64,000 bases of DNA from Isoptericola chiayiensis (GCF_013149805.1 NZ_JABEZT010000004.1:1-64000); one strand, 5' to 3'. Counted from the stretch's first letter, positions 44,581 through 54,675 are shown. The notes: generated by a model from the sequence alone, not told the origin. Numbers and translations: made by a program.

Positions 44581-45489
44581 ATGACTGACCTCCAGACCTC
44601 GGCGACCCCGGAGAAGTCCTACAGCCAGAACCAGCTGGTCCGGATGCGCTTCTTCCGGCACCGGGGGGCGATCATCTCGATGATCGTCCTCGGCCTGGTG
44701 ATCCTGCTCGCCTTCACCTCGATCGGCATCGGACCGCTGCCGGGCTGGTGGGACAAGGTGCCCGAGCTGCAGTACCCGAAGATCGGCGACGGCGCTCCCA
44801 CCTGGGAGCACCCGTTCGGCCAGGACACCGGCGGCAAGGACTACTTCGCCCTGGTGATGCTCGGCACGCAGAAGTCGCTCATCATCGCGTTCGGCGTCGG
44901 GATCATCTCGACCCTGATCGGCACGCTGATCGGCGCGGTCGCGGGCTACTTCCGCGGCTGGCTCGAGTCGCTGCTCATGCGCACCACCGACCTGCTGCTG
45001 GTCATCCCGCTGCTGGTCCTCGCCGCCGTGCTCGGCAAGATGGCGAGCGCCTGGGGGATCTGGGGCCTGACGATCATGCTCGGCATCGTGACCTGGACGG
45101 GCCTGGCCCGGCTGGTGCGCGGCGAGATGCTCTCCCTGCGCGAGCGTGACTTCGTCGTCGCGGCGACCGCCGTCGGCACCAGCAACGGGCGGATCATCAC
45201 CAAGCACATCCTGCCCAACGCGATCGGCACGATCATCGTCTCGGCGACGCTGACGATCTCGGCCGCCATCCTGCTCGAGACATCGCTGAGCTACCTCGGC
45301 TACGGCGTGCAGGCGCCCGACACCTCGCTCGGCCTGCTGATCTCCACCTACGAGACGGCGTTCACGACGCGCCCGTGGCTCTTCTGGTGGCCGGGGCTGA
45401 TGATCCTCGCCATCGCGCTGACCGTGAACTTCATCGGTGACGGTCTGCGCGACGCGTTCGACCCCCGCCAGAACAGGACCAAGGACTGA
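44581..45489 (+). CDS. Dpp/Opp-type permease 2, system 1
   Basis: 302 aa, DppC-like with the usual six segments. The conserved periplasmic HPFGQDTGGKDYFA lies near residues 78-91; the EAA motif is LRERDFVVAATAVGTSNGRI near 185-204, followed by HILPNAIGTIIVSATL, and the terminal ALTVNFIGDGLRDAFDPR is typical. ATG at 44581 chosen for GGAG 6 nt upstream rather than the GTG at 44569. The stop overlaps the next ATG by one base (TGATG). Confidence 0.93.
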   Translation: MTDLQTSATPEKSYSQNQLVRMRFFRHRGAIISMIVLGLVILLAFTSIGIGPLPGWWDKVPELQYPKIGDGAPTWEHPFGQDTGGKDYFALVMLGTQKSLIIAFGVGIISTLIGTLIGAVAGYFRGWLESLLMRTTDLLLVIPLLVLAAVLGKMASAWGIWGLTIMLGIVTWTGLARLVRGEMLSLRERDFVVAATAVGTSNGRIITKHILPNAIGTIIVSATLTISAAILLETSLSYLGYGVQAPDTSLGLLISTYETAFTTRPWLFWWPGLMILAIALTVNFIGDGLRDAFDPRQNRTKD

Positions 45490-47318
45490 TGACCACCCTC
45501 GACATCACCGGCACGGACGAGCCCGCCACCCCGGGCGACGCCGTCCTGTCCTTCACCGACCTCGAGGTCACCTTCGGCACCGAGTTCGGCGACGTGCACG
45601 CCGTCAAGGGCGTCTCGCTCGAGGTCCACCCCGGCGAGGTCCTCGCCGTCGTGGGCGAGTCGGGCTCCGGCAAGTCGGTCACCTCGACGACGGCGCTCGG
45701 CCTGCTGCCGGACAACGCGAGGATCTCGGGCACCGTCCGGGTGGGCGACAAGGTGGTCGGCGAGCTGGACCAGGCGGGGCTGCGCAAGATGCGGGGCAAC
45801 GACATCGCCATGGTGTTCCAGGAGCCGATGACGGCGCTCAACCCGGTGCTGACCATCGGCGACCAGCTCACCGAGGCCCTGCAGCTGCACGGGATCGCGT
45901 ACGGCAAGATGGCCATGGCCCGCGCCGCCGAGCTGCTGCGCATGGTCGGCATCCCCGAGCCCGAGCGGCGCCTCAAGCAGTACCCGCACGAGCTCTCCGG
46001 CGGTCAGCGCCAGCGCGTGGTGATCGCGATGGCGATCTCCTGCGACCCGAGGGTGATCATCGCCGACGAGCCCACCACGGCGCTCGACGTGACGGTCCAG
46101 GCGGAGATCCTGGACCTGCTGCGCTCGCTGAAGGACAAGCTCGACACGGGCATCCTTCTCATCACCCACAACATGGGCGTGGTGGCCGACATGGCCGACC
46201 GCGTCGCGGTGATGTTCAAGGGCGACCTGGTCGAGACGGGCACCGCGCAGCAGGTGCTGACCAACCCGCAGCACGAGTACACCAAGCGGCTGCTGGGTGC
46301 GGTGCCGCGCCTCGGCGAGGGCGTGGGCCAGGACGACGCGGGCGTGGCGCACTCGGTCGAGGTCGAGCATGCCGACACCTCCCGGCCGGCGCTGCAGCTC
46401 GACAACCTCGTCATCGAGTACCACCGGCTGGGCAAGCCGGCCTTCCGTGCCGTGGACGACGTATCGTTCACCGTCGGCCAGGGCGAGATCGTGGGCCTGG
46501 TCGGCGAGTCCGGGTCCGGCAAGTCGACCATCGGCAAGTGCGCGCTCGGCCTCATCCCCGCCGTGTCGGGGCACGTGCGGATCCTCGGCGAGGACTTCGG
46601 TGCGCTGAAGAAGAAGCAGCTCAAGGACCTGCGGCGGCGGATCGGCGTGGTCTTCCAGGACCCGGCCGCCTCGATCAACCCGCGGTTCCCCGTGGGGGAG
46701 GCGATCGGCGAGCCGCTGGTGGTGCACGGGGTGGGTGACCCCGCGTCGCGCGAGAAGCGCGTCATGGAGCTGCTCGACGCGGTCGAGCTGCCGCGGTCGT
46801 TCTACAACCGGTTCCCGCACGAGCTGTCGGGCGGTCAGCGCCAGCGCGTGTCCATCGCCCGGGCCCTGACCCTGGAGCCCGAGCTCATGGTGGCGGACGA
46901 GCCGACGTCCGCGCTCGACGTGTCGGTGCAGGCGTCCGTGCTGGAGACGTTCCTCTCGCTGCAGCGCGACTTCGGGTTCGCCTGCCTGTTCGTCAGCCAC
47001 GACCTGGCGGTCATCGACATGCTGGCGCACCGAGTCGTCGTCCTGCAGAACGGCCGGATCGTCGAGCAGGGCACCCGCGACCGGGTGCTGCGCGCGCCGC
47101 AGGAGCCGTACACCAAGCGGCTCCTGGCGGCTGCCCCGGTGCCGGACCCGACCACGCAGGCCGAACGCCGCGAGGCCCGGCACCGCCTGCTGGCCGAGCT
47201 GGGCGACGAGGTCGTCGAGCTGCACGTCGACGACGACGAGTCGGCGGCGCGCAAGGCGCGCCAGGAGCCGGGAGCGGGCACGTCGGACGTGATGCGCGGC
47301 ACCGACCCGCACGTCTGA
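45489..47318 (+). CDS. Fused DppD-DppF double ATPase, system 1
   Basis: 609 aa with two complete ABC domains. First: Walker [16 protein letters not shown] near residue 55, [14 protein letters not shown] near 110, signature [15 protein letters not shown] near 169 and Walker [17 protein letters not shown] near 190. Second: [17 protein letters not shown] near 340, [14 protein letters not shown] near 390, [15 protein letters not shown] near 443 and [16 protein letters not shown] near 465. Each half ends with the oligopeptide-type extension that contains PYTKRLL or EYTKRLL. It powers import through the two permeases. The acidic C-terminal tail ([11 protein letters not shown]) is unusual. 5 nt separate it from the next ABC permease gene, so the operon continues. 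Confidence 0.94.
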   Translation: MTTLDITGTDEPATPGDAVLSFTDLEVTFGTEFGDVHAVKGVSLEVHPGEVLAVVGESGSGKSVTSTTALGLLPDNARISGTVRVGDKVVGELDQAGLRKMRGNDIAMVFQEPMTALNPVLTIGDQLTEALQLHGIAYGKMAMARAAELLRMVGIPEPERRLKQYPHELSGGQRQRVVIAMAISCDPRVIIADEPTTALDVTVQAEILDLLRSLKDKLDTGILLITHNMGVVADMADRVAVMFKGDLVETGTAQQVLTNPQHEYTKRLLGAVPRLGEGVGQDDAGVAHSVEVEHADTSRPALQLDNLVIEYHRLGKPAFRAVDDVSFTVGQGEIVGLVGESGSGKSTIGKCALGLIPAVSGHVRILGEDFGALKKKQLKDLRRRIGVVFQDPAASINPRFPVGEAIGEPLVVHGVGDPASREKRVMELLDAVELPRSFYNRFPHELSGGQRQRVSIARALTLEPELMVADEPTSALDVSVQASVLETFLSLQRDFGFACLFVSHDLAVIDMLAHRVVVLQNGRIVEQGTRDRVLRAPQEPYTKRLLAAAPVPDPTTQAERREARHRLLAELGDEVVELHVDDDESAARKARQEPGAGTSDVMRGTDPHV

Positions 47319-47323
47319 GCCCG

Positions 47324-50206
47324 ATGGGCCACGTGCTGCGGCGCGCCGTCGCGCACCGTGGTCTGCTGGGCCTGGTCGTCCTGCTCGTCGCCGTCGTCGC
47401 GGCGGCGGGCGGGACGACGGCCGGTGCGGTCACGGGCACGACGGGCGCGGCGGCGCAGCGCGCCCTGACGGTCCCGGAGACGGCGAGCCTGCAGGTCACC
47501 ACGCGTCTCGCCGACGACGCCGAGGCCCAGGACGCCCACGTCCGGCAGGCGGTGGCGCGACTCCTCGCGGGTGCGCCCGTGGCGGTGGACCGGGCGCAGC
47601 GGCCCGACGGCGCCGACACGCCCTTCGTCGTGTGGACGCTCACGCCGGAGGTCGCCGCCGTGGCGCCGGACGACCTGCCCGTGCTGGCCGAGGGCGGCGC
47701 GGCGCTGCACCAGGAGCTGCGCTCCGACGACGCGGTAGCGGTCCGCGGGCTGACGGTCGAGGGTGATCTCGCCGAGCGCGCCGCCCGGCAGGCGACCGCG
47801 ACGGCCACGGCCGGTGCCGCCGTCGGGGTACCGGTGTCGATCCTGACGCTGGTGGTGCTGGCCGCCCTGGCGCAGGTGGCCCGGCTCCTGTCCGGTGCGC
47901 GGCAGCGCGAGCTCGAGATCATGGTGGCCCGGGGGGCCGCGCCGTCCCGGCTGGTCGTCGCGGACGGGGTGGAGGCCGTGGGGGTGGCCCTGTCCGGAGC
48001 TCTTCCGGGGACCGCCGCCGCGGCGGTGCTGCTGGAGGCGGGCGACGTGCCCGGCGGCGCGGACCCGGTGGCCCTGGTGGCGACCGGAGCGGTGACGGCG
48101 TCGACCGCGGTCGTGGTGCTCGTCGTGACCAGCGCCGTGCGGGCCCGCGACGTCGCCCGGCGGCAGGGCGGGGACCGGGCGGGGCGCCTGCGGCAGGTCG
48201 CCGGGGTCGGGGGAGTGCTCGCCGTCGTCGCGCTCGCCGCCCTGGGCGTCCTGCGCTGGCGGAGCCTGGGCTCACCGGTCGTGGTGGACGCCGAGGGCGT
48301 GCGTGCGGACCTGCCGGCGGTGCTCGCACCGGCCCTGGTGCTGGCCGCGACCGGCATGGTGGCGCTCGCGGTGCTCGGGCCGGCGACGCGCGTGTGGTCC
48401 GCGGCGGCCGCCCGGTCCCGCGGGGCGACGGCGGTGCTGGCCTCGCGCCAGGTCTCGCGCGGGTTGCGGGTGGTGGCCGTGCCGGTCGTGCTGCTGGTCC
48501 TGTCCGGCGGGTCGACGGTCCTGGCGGCGGCGTCCGTGGCCACGACGACGCAGGCCCGCGACGCCCTCGCTGCGCAACGCGTGGGGACGGACGTGCGGGT
48601 GGCGCTCCCGGGGGACGGACGGCTCGACGACGCCCGGCCGGCGCCGGTGGCGCACTCGTTCGCCCGGCTCGACGGGGCGTCCGGGGCGGCTCCGGTGCTG
48701 GTCGAGGACGCCACGGTCGACGGTGACCCGCTCCGGGTGACGGCGCTGCCCGTCGGCCTCGCGGACGGGGTGGTGCGGGCCGACGACGTCGCGGCCCTGA
48801 CCGGCCCGCTGGGGCCGGGGGAGCGTTTCGACCGGGCGCCCGCGCTCGGGCCCGCCGCGGAGCTCGCGCTCGACCTGACCGGTGCGGCCGTCCCCGCCGC
48901 CGGGTCGTCGCCGATGCCGACGCCGCCGGCGACGGCTGGTGCCGGCGACCGGGCCGAGGTGACGGTGGCCGTCTGGCTCGCCGCCGACGACGGCACGCTG
49001 ACGGTGCTGGAGGCAGGGACCGTGGCCCTGGGCGCGGCGGCGACCGTGGAGCGCGTGACGGTCGACCTGCCCGTCCGGCTGACGACGGCTCCCGGGCTGC
49101 GCCTGGTCGCCGTCGACGTGGCTCCCCGGGTCCCGGCGGCCACCGACCTCGAGGTGGGGCTGCGCGACGTCGTGGCGACCGACGGCGCCGGTGGGGCGTC
49201 GGCCGCCGACCTCACCGCCGCGGCCTGGACCGCGGTGGCCCCCGCGTCCGGGGAGGTGCTGGCTTCCGAGCGGTCCGGCCCGCCCTCGGTGCGGACGACG
49301 GCGGCTCCCGGCGGCGCGGCAGGAGTGCGGTTCGTGGTCGCGCGGGACGTGGCGGGCGACCCCGCGACGACGGCCGCCACGGTGCCGGCGACCCTGACGC
49401 GCGCGGCGGCCGAGCGGTGGGACGCGTCCCCCGGCGACGTCCTCGAGGCGACGGTGGCGGGCAGCGGCGTCCGCCTGGAGGTCGCCGGGCTCGTCGACCG
49501 CGTCCCGGGCGGCACCGCCGCCGACGCCGCCCTGGTCGACCTCGGCACGCTCGACGCGGTCCTCCTGCGCACCGCGGTGCTGCTGCCGCGCCCGGGGGAG
49601 GTCTGGGTCGGAGCCGACCACCCGGACGACGACGAGTCGCTGACCTCTCTCGTGACGCTGGCCACCGCGCAGGCCCGCGTCCAGGCCCCCGACCCTGAGG
49701 ACTTCGCCGTGACGACGGCCTCCGGTGCGGTCCGCGGGCCCGGCTCGCCGGGCACGGCGCCCGACACCTCGTCCGACGCAGGTGCCCCGGTCCGGCTCGC
49801 CGCCGTGACGGTGGCCGCCGGGTCGGGCGTCCTGGCGCTGGTCGGGCTCGCGGTGGCCGCCGCCGTGGGACTGGGCTCGCGCCGGGGAGAGACCGTCGTG
49901 CTGCGCGCCGTCGGGCTGGGCCCCCGCGGCCAGGGGGCCGGACGCGCCCTGGAGATCGCGGTCGTGGGAGTGGCCGGCGTCGTCTCGGGTCTGGTCGGCG
50001 GCCTCGCCGTCGCGGCCCTCACCGTCCCGGGGCTGGCCCAGGGCGTGGTCGGGTCCGCCGTCGCCCCGGCGTTCGCCGTCGACGTGCCCCTGCTGGCCGT
50101 CCTCACCGGTGTCGCGCTGCTGGGCGTCGCCGCCACGGCCGCCGTGGTCGCGGGCCGCGTCGCTGCCCAGGTGCGGGACACCGCGTACCGTCCGGAGGTC
50201 CGATGA
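47324..50206 (+). CDS. FtsX-like ABC permease 1 of a four-gene ABC system
   Basis: 960 aa membrane protein. N-terminal segment LGLVVLLVAVVAAAGG at about 15-30, a soluble region, a segment cluster around 165-200 (VPVSILTLVVLAALAQVARL), the FtsX/MacB-like cytosolic element RQRELEIMVARGAAPSRLVV near 190-210, several further segments (near 215-290, 295-320 and 335-355), a long extracytoplasmic portion (about 410-820), and a last set near 825-950 including GSRRGETVVLRAVGLGPRGQ, which mirrors the first MARGA-type motif. No Shine-Dalgarno; it follows the Dpp ATPase by 5 nt, implying coupling. Substrate unknown (lipid, lipoprotein or peptide efflux/signal in relatives). Confidence 0.85.
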   Translation: MGHVLRRAVAHRGLLGLVVLLVAVVAAAGGTTAGAVTGTTGAAAQRALTVPETASLQVTTRLADDAEAQDAHVRQAVARLLAGAPVAVDRAQRPDGADTPFVVWTLTPEVAAVAPDDLPVLAEGGAALHQELRSDDAVAVRGLTVEGDLAERAARQATATATAGAAVGVPVSILTLVVLAALAQVARLLSGARQRELEIMVARGAAPSRLVVADGVEAVGVALSGALPGTAAAAVLLEAGDVPGGADPVALVATGAVTASTAVVVLVVTSAVRARDVARRQGGDRAGRLRQVAGVGGVLAVVALAALGVLRWRSLGSPVVVDAEGVRADLPAVLAPALVLAATGMVALAVLGPATRVWSAAAARSRGATAVLASRQVSRGLRVVAVPVVLLVLSGGSTVLAAASVATTTQARDALAAQRVGTDVRVALPGDGRLDDARPAPVAHSFARLDGASGAAPVLVEDATVDGDPLRVTALPVGLADGVVRADDVAALTGPLGPGERFDRAPALGPAAELALDLTGAAVPAAGSSPMPTPPATAGAGDRAEVTVAVWLAADDGTLTVLEAGTVALGAAATVERVTVDLPVRLTTAPGLRLVAVDVAPRVPAATDLEVGLRDVVATDGAGGASAADLTAAAWTAVAPASGEVLASERSGPPSVRTTAAPGGAAGVRFVVARDVAGDPATTAATVPATLTRAAAERWDASPGDVLEATVAGSGVRLEVAGLVDRVPGGTAADAALVDLGTLDAVLLRTAVLLPRPGEVWVGADHPDDDESLTSLVTLATAQARVQAPDPEDFAVTTASGAVRGPGSPGTAPDTSSDAGAPVRLAAVTVAAGSGVLALVGLAVAAAVGLGSRRGETVVLRAVGLGPRGQGAGRALEIAVVGVAGVVSGLVGGLAVAALTVPGLAQGVVGSAVAPAFAVDVPLLAVLTGVALLGVAATAAVVAGRVAAQVRDTAYRPEVR

Positions 50207-52980
50207 GCCTCTGGCTGCTCGTGCGCCGCCACCTGCGCACCGCCGTCGGCGCGACGGCCGCGCTCGCCGTCGTCGCGCTCGGGACCGCGGCCCTGGTCTC
50301 GGCCGTCCCGCGGGCCACGGCCGCGCTGCACGCCGACGAGCTCGCCCACGCGGTGGCGCAGGCCTCCGCCATCTCCTCCGACGTGGTGGCCACCAGCACC
50401 ACCTACCCCGGCTACGGCGGCGCCCACCAGGCCTACGGCGGGACCGACCTCGGCGCCGGAGACGCGGACGGCTCCGGTACCGTGACGCCGCCGCAGCCCG
50501 ACCTGGACGGCTACCTCACCGCGCTCACCGCGCTCGCCGCCGCCCAGCCGTCCCCCCTCGCGGACGTCCTCGGCACGCCCGACCTGGTGGTCTCCTCCGA
50601 CCGGCTCGAGGTCGAGCGGGTCGAGGGCAACGACGTCGCCTCCCCGGGCGTGGTGCTGCGCGCCGGCCCGCGCCTGCGGGACCAGGTGGACGTCGTGGCC
50701 GGGCGCTGGCCGCGACCCACGCCGGTACCGGTGGACCGCACCACGCTGCTGCCGGGGCCGGACGGCGTCGTGGAGGTCGTCCCCGACCCGGTCGAGGTCG
50801 CGGCGTCCACCGGAGTGGCGGACGAGCTCGACTGGGAGCTCGGCTCCGTGCACCCCACCGGCGACCCCCTGCAGCCGGCGCTGCGTGTCGTGGCGCTGTG
50901 GGAACCGCGGGACGCCCGGGCCGACGTCTGGTCGCACGTGCCGCGCACCACCGGCCCCGAGATCGTCGTCGACCCCAACATCGGCAAGATCGTCACCGCC
51001 GGCGTGCTCACCGACCCGGGCGCCCTCGGGGCCTGGACCGACGCGCCCACCGCGCGGATCTGGTACCCCGTGGACGCCTCGGGGCTGACCGCCGCGGACG
51101 CCCCGGCGCTGCTCGCCCAGCTGCGCGGCCTGACCGCCACCACCTCCACGGTCGTCGAAGGCGACCCTGCCGTGCTGGAGCCGGCGTCCGGGCTGGTCGA
51201 CCTGCTCGCCGAGGCGCTCGGTCGCCGGCAGGGCGTGGACGCGATCGTCGCCGTGCTCGCCGTCGGCCCGCTCGGTGCCCTGGCCGCCGTCCTCGTCCTG
51301 GCCGCACGGCTGGTGGTCGAGCGACGGCGGGCCACCGTCGTGCTGGTCCGGGCCCGCGGCGCGGGGGACGCGTGGATCCGCACGATGCTCGCGCTCGAGG
51401 GCCTCGCCGTCGGGCTGCCCGCGGCCACCGCCGGTCTCCTGCTCGGCCTCGCCGCGGTGCCCGGTCCCGTGACCGCCGGGCAGGTCGGGGCCGCCGCCGC
51501 GTGCGGGCTCGCCCCGGCCGCCGGGCTGGCCGCCGTCGTGCCCGCGCGCAGCGCCCGGGGCGAGCGGGCCGACCTCGGCACGACCGTCCCGCGCCGTCGC
51601 CGCAGCCGCGCGGCCGTCGAGGCCGGGGTCCTCCTGGCCGCCGCGGCGACCACGTGGCTGGCGATCGACCGTGGCAGGGTGACCGGACCGGACGGCACCG
51701 GCGTGGACCCCCTCCTGGTCGCCGCACCCCTCCTGGTGGGGCTGAGCGTCGCCTTCGTGGTGCTGCGGCTGGTCCCCCCGGCGGTGCGCCTCGGCGAACG
51801 GGCGCTCGCGCGACGCCGCGACCTGGTGCCCTTCCTCGGCGCGGCGCGTGTGCGCCGCGCCGTCGCCGGCGGGCCCGTGCCCGCCGTCGCCCTGGTGCTC
51901 GCCTGCGGCGTCGCCTTCTCCTCGATCACGCTGGCCTCCACCGTCCGTGCCGGCATCGAGCAGCAGGCCTGGACCGCCGTCGGGGCGGACCTGCGCCTGG
52001 CCGGCCCGGTCGTCGACGCCGACGTCACCGCGGCGATCGCGGCCGTCGACGGCGTCACCGCCGTCGCGCCGGTGGCCGACGCCGGCCGGTACCCGCTCGG
52101 CACCGTCGGCAGCGGCACGCCGGTCACGGCGTACACGACGGACGCGGCGGCGCTCGCGGCCGTGCAGTCCGGGGCACCGGGAGCACCCGACGGCGTGGAC
52201 CTGCTCACCGAGGTCTCGGACGGCCGCCTGCCCGCGCTGGCCACGGGGGACGTGGCGACGGGTACCCCGGTGCTGACCGGTCCGGGCGGGGCCGCGGTAC
52301 CGGTGACGGTCGTGGGGCACGTCGACCGGCTGCCGGGTCTGCCGCCGTCGTCGGGTGCCCTGGTGGTCGACGCCGGACTCGCCGCGGAGCTGGCCGGGAT
52401 CGACGGCGGGGTCCCGCGGCTGGCGCTGATCGGGCTCGCCGACGACCTCGGTCCGGCCGGGCACGCGGACGCCGTGGCGGGCGTCGCGGCCGCGGCACCG
52501 ACCGGCGTCGTCGACGACCCCCTCGACGGCCGGGCCGCGCTGCTCGCCTCCCCGGCGGCGTCGGGGCTGGCGACGGCGTTCGTGGCCGCCGTCGTGCTGT
52601 CGGTGCTGCTGTGCGTCGCCACCGTGGGGCTCATGCTGGTCCTGGCGGCGCCCGCCCGGCGCCGGCTGCTGGCCGTGCTGCGCGCTCTCGGGCTGCCCCG
52701 CCGGGCCGAGCGCGGGATCGTGGCGTGGGAGGTCGGGCCGTGGGTGGTCGCCGCGCTGGTCGCGGGAGCGGTGCTCGGCGGAGCGGTGGCGGCCCTGGTG
52801 CTGGCCGTCGTGGACCTGACGCCGTTGACGGGCGGGGGCGCCGCCCCCCGGCTGCAGGTCGCCCCCTGGTGGTCCGCGGCGTTCGTGGTCGGCCTGCTGG
52901 GTGCGACCGCCGCGGGCGTGGCGGTCGCCGGGCGACGGCGGCGGGGGAGTCCCGCCGTCGACCTGGGGAGCGCGTCGTGA
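50203..52980 (+). CDS. FtsX-like ABC permease 2
   Basis: 925 aa. N-terminal transmembrane anchor (GATAALAVVALGTAALVSAV, near 20-40), an extracytoplasmic domain to about residue 340, a membrane cluster with ERRRATVVLVRARGAGDAWI near 370-390 (the FtsX-type coupling motif), further segments near 395-420 and 425-445, a second soluble part (about 580-780), and a final cluster with RRRLLAVLRALGLPRRAERG near 820-840. Same overall plan as the preceding gene, so the two probably form a heterodimer. ATG with GGAGG 6 nt upstream overlaps the first permease's stop (ATGA). Confidence 0.86.
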   Translation: MSLWLLVRRHLRTAVGATAALAVVALGTAALVSAVPRATAALHADELAHAVAQASAISSDVVATSTTYPGYGGAHQAYGGTDLGAGDADGSGTVTPPQPDLDGYLTALTALAAAQPSPLADVLGTPDLVVSSDRLEVERVEGNDVASPGVVLRAGPRLRDQVDVVAGRWPRPTPVPVDRTTLLPGPDGVVEVVPDPVEVAASTGVADELDWELGSVHPTGDPLQPALRVVALWEPRDARADVWSHVPRTTGPEIVVDPNIGKIVTAGVLTDPGALGAWTDAPTARIWYPVDASGLTAADAPALLAQLRGLTATTSTVVEGDPAVLEPASGLVDLLAEALGRRQGVDAIVAVLAVGPLGALAAVLVLAARLVVERRRATVVLVRARGAGDAWIRTMLALEGLAVGLPAATAGLLLGLAAVPGPVTAGQVGAAAACGLAPAAGLAAVVPARSARGERADLGTTVPRRRRSRAAVEAGVLLAAAATTWLAIDRGRVTGPDGTGVDPLLVAAPLLVGLSVAFVVLRLVPPAVRLGERALARRRDLVPFLGAARVRRAVAGGPVPAVALVLACGVAFSSITLASTVRAGIEQQAWTAVGADLRLAGPVVDADVTAAIAAVDGVTAVAPVADAGRYPLGTVGSGTPVTAYTTDAAALAAVQSGAPGAPDGVDLLTEVSDGRLPALATGDVATGTPVLTGPGGAAVPVTVVGHVDRLPGLPPSSGALVVDAGLAAELAGIDGGVPRLALIGLADDLGPAGHADAVAGVAAAAPTGVVDDPLDGRAALLASPAASGLATAFVAAVVLSVLLCVATVGLMLVLAAPARRRLLAVLRALGLPRRAERGIVAWEVGPWVVAALVAGAVLGGAVAALVLAVVDLTPLTGGGAAPRLQVAPWWSAAFVVGLLGATAAGVAVAGRRRRGSPAVDLGSAS

Positions 52981-52998
52981 CGAGAGGAGCGAGGACCG

Positions 52999-53880
52999 AT
53001 GAGTGACATCCTGTGCCGGGGCCTGGTGCGGATCTTCGCGACCGACGGCGTCGAGGTCCAGGCCCTGCAGGGTCTGGACCTGCGCGTCGAGGCCGGTGAT
53101 CTGGTCGCCGTCGTCGGCGCGTCCGGGTCGGGCAAGTCGACGCTGCTGAACATCCTGTCCGGGCTCGACACGCCGACCGGCGGGTCCGCGACGGTGGCGG
53201 GCACGGACCTGGCCACGATGACGGCGCGGCGGCGGGTGCGGTACCAGCGCCGCACGGTGGGGTTCGTGTGGCAGCAGACCTCGCGCAACCTGCTCGGGTA
53301 CCTGACGGCGGAGGAGAACGTGCGGCTGGTGCTCGACCTGGCCGGGGGACCGCGTCGGGCCCGGGCGGCCCGTGCGCGCGAGGTGCTGGACCTCCTCGGC
53401 GTCGCGGATCTCGCCGACCGGCTGCCCGGCCGGCTGTCCGGCGGTCAGCAGCAGCGCGTCGCGATCGCCGTTGCGGTCGCCAACGCGCCGCGCGTCCTGC
53501 TGGCGGACGAACCGACGGGCGAGCTCGACGAGGCCACGAGCGTGGAGGTGCTGGAGGCGTTGCGCTCGGTCAACGAGGCGACCGGGACGACGACGCTGAT
53601 CGTGACCCACGACCCGACGGTCTCGGAGCACGTGGCGCGCACCGTCCAGATCCGTGACGGGCGCACCTCCACCGAGGTGCTGCGGCGCCGGTCCACCGAC
53701 GCCGACGGCACGGAGCGGCACGTCGCCGAGGAGTTTGCCGTGCTGGACCGGGTGGGCCGCCTGCAGCTGCCGCACGACGTCGTGGAGGCCCTGGACCTGC
53801 GTGACCGGGTGCGCCTCACGCTGCAGCCCGATCACGTCCAGGTGCGCCCGGACCGGGACGAGAACCAGGAGGCACGATGA
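52999..53880 (+). CDS. ABC ATPase with a C-terminal AbrB-like domain
   Basis: 293 aa. ATPase of the MacB/LolD class: Walker A GASGSGKSTLLNILSG near residue 41, VGFVWQQTSRNLLGYLTAEE near 88-107, signature LSGGQQQRVAIAVAV near 145, Walker B VLLADEPTGELDEATS near 168 and IVTHDPTVSEHVARTV near 200. Beyond the ATPase, residues about 244-285 read VLDRVGRLQLPHDVVEALDL then RDRVRLTLQPDHVQVRPD, the pattern of a SpoVT/AbrB swapped-hairpin DNA-binding domain (vDxxGRxxLPxxxxxxLglxxxdxv). ATG has GAGGA upstream. The stop overlaps the next ATPase start. The two ATPases likely serve the two FtsX-like permeases. Confidence 0.9.
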   Translation: MSDILCRGLVRIFATDGVEVQALQGLDLRVEAGDLVAVVGASGSGKSTLLNILSGLDTPTGGSATVAGTDLATMTARRRVRYQRRTVGFVWQQTSRNLLGYLTAEENVRLVLDLAGGPRRARAARAREVLDLLGVADLADRLPGRLSGGQQQRVAIAVAVANAPRVLLADEPTGELDEATSVEVLEALRSVNEATGTTTLIVTHDPTVSEHVARTVQIRDGRTSTEVLRRRSTDADGTERHVAEEFAVLDRVGRLQLPHDVVEALDLRDRVRLTLQPDHVQVRPDRDENQEAR

Positions 53881-54614
53881 CGACGGTGACGACCGGTCCT
53901 GCGGCGCACGGCGGCGCGGGCCCGACGACGGTGCTGCGGTGCACCGACGTGACGCGCACGTTCGGGCGCGGGACCGGCGAGGTGCACGCGCTGCGCGGCG
54001 TCTCGCTGGCGGTGGCCGCGGGCGAGCTGGTCGTGGTGCGCGGGCCGTCCGGCTCGGGCAAGACCACGTTGCTGAACGTGCTCGGCGGGCTGGACGTGCC
54101 GACGTCGGGCCGCGTGCGGCTGGGGGAGCGGGAGCTGACGACGGCGGACCCGGACGAGGTGCTCGCCGCCCGCCGTGACGAGGTCGGGTACGTCTTCCAG
54201 TCCTTCGGTCTCGTGCCGGTGCTGTCCGCGGCCGAGAACGTCGAGGTGCCGCTGCGGCTGCGGCGCACGCCGGCGGGAGAGCGGGCCGCACGGGTCGCCG
54301 AGGCCCTGGACCGCGTGGGGCTGGCCGGGCACGCGGACCAGCGCCCGGACGAGCTGTCCGGCGGGCAGCAGCAGCGGGTCGGGATCGCCCGGGCGCTCGT
54401 GGCCCGGCCTCGCGTGCTGCTCGCCGACGAACCGACCGGTCAGCTCGACTCCGCCACCGGGCGGCGCGTCATGGACCTGCTGCGCGAGCTGGTGCACGAC
54501 GACGGGGTGGCCGCCGTCGTGACCACCCACGACCCGGAGCTCGTGGCGCGCGCGGACCGGGTGCTCGACCTGCACGACGGGCTCCTGCGGGACGGTGCGA
54601 CGCCCGCGGCGTGA
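53877..54614 (+). CDS. ABC ATPase (MacB/LolD class)
   Basis: 245 aa. Walker A GPSGSGKTTLLNVLGGLDVP near residues 58-77, Q-loop GYVFQSFGLVPVLSAAENVE near 104-123, signature LSGGQQQRVGIARALVA near 161, Walker B LLADEPTGQLDSATG near 182 and VVTTHDPELVARADRV near 215. Standard length, no extra domain. CAGGAGG lies in the last codons of the upstream gene and the ATG overlaps its stop (ATGA). Last gene of the run that starts with the system 1 binding protein. Confidence 0.92.
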   Translation: MTTVTTGPAAHGGAGPTTVLRCTDVTRTFGRGTGEVHALRGVSLAVAAGELVVVRGPSGSGKTTLLNVLGGLDVPTSGRVRLGERELTTADPDEVLAARRDEVGYVFQSFGLVPVLSAAENVEVPLRLRRTPAGERAARVAEALDRVGLAGHADQRPDELSGGQQQRVGIARALVARPRVLLADEPTGQLDSATGRRVMDLLRELVHDDGVAAVVTTHDPELVARADRVLDLHDGLLRDGATPAA

Positions 54615-54675
54615 CCGACACCACAGGGTCGGACGCGGAATGCGCTTTCGCTGGTCGAAAGGTTTCGAGGGCGTT

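Noticed and set aside
47011-54291. Very long open frame (over 2,400 codons) on the minus strand across both transporter systems
   Set aside because: Shadow of GC-rich codon bias. The plus-strand genes carry clear ABC motifs, ribosome sites and overlaps; the translated minus frame is a low-complexity Arg/Thr/Ala/Ser mixture with no domain.
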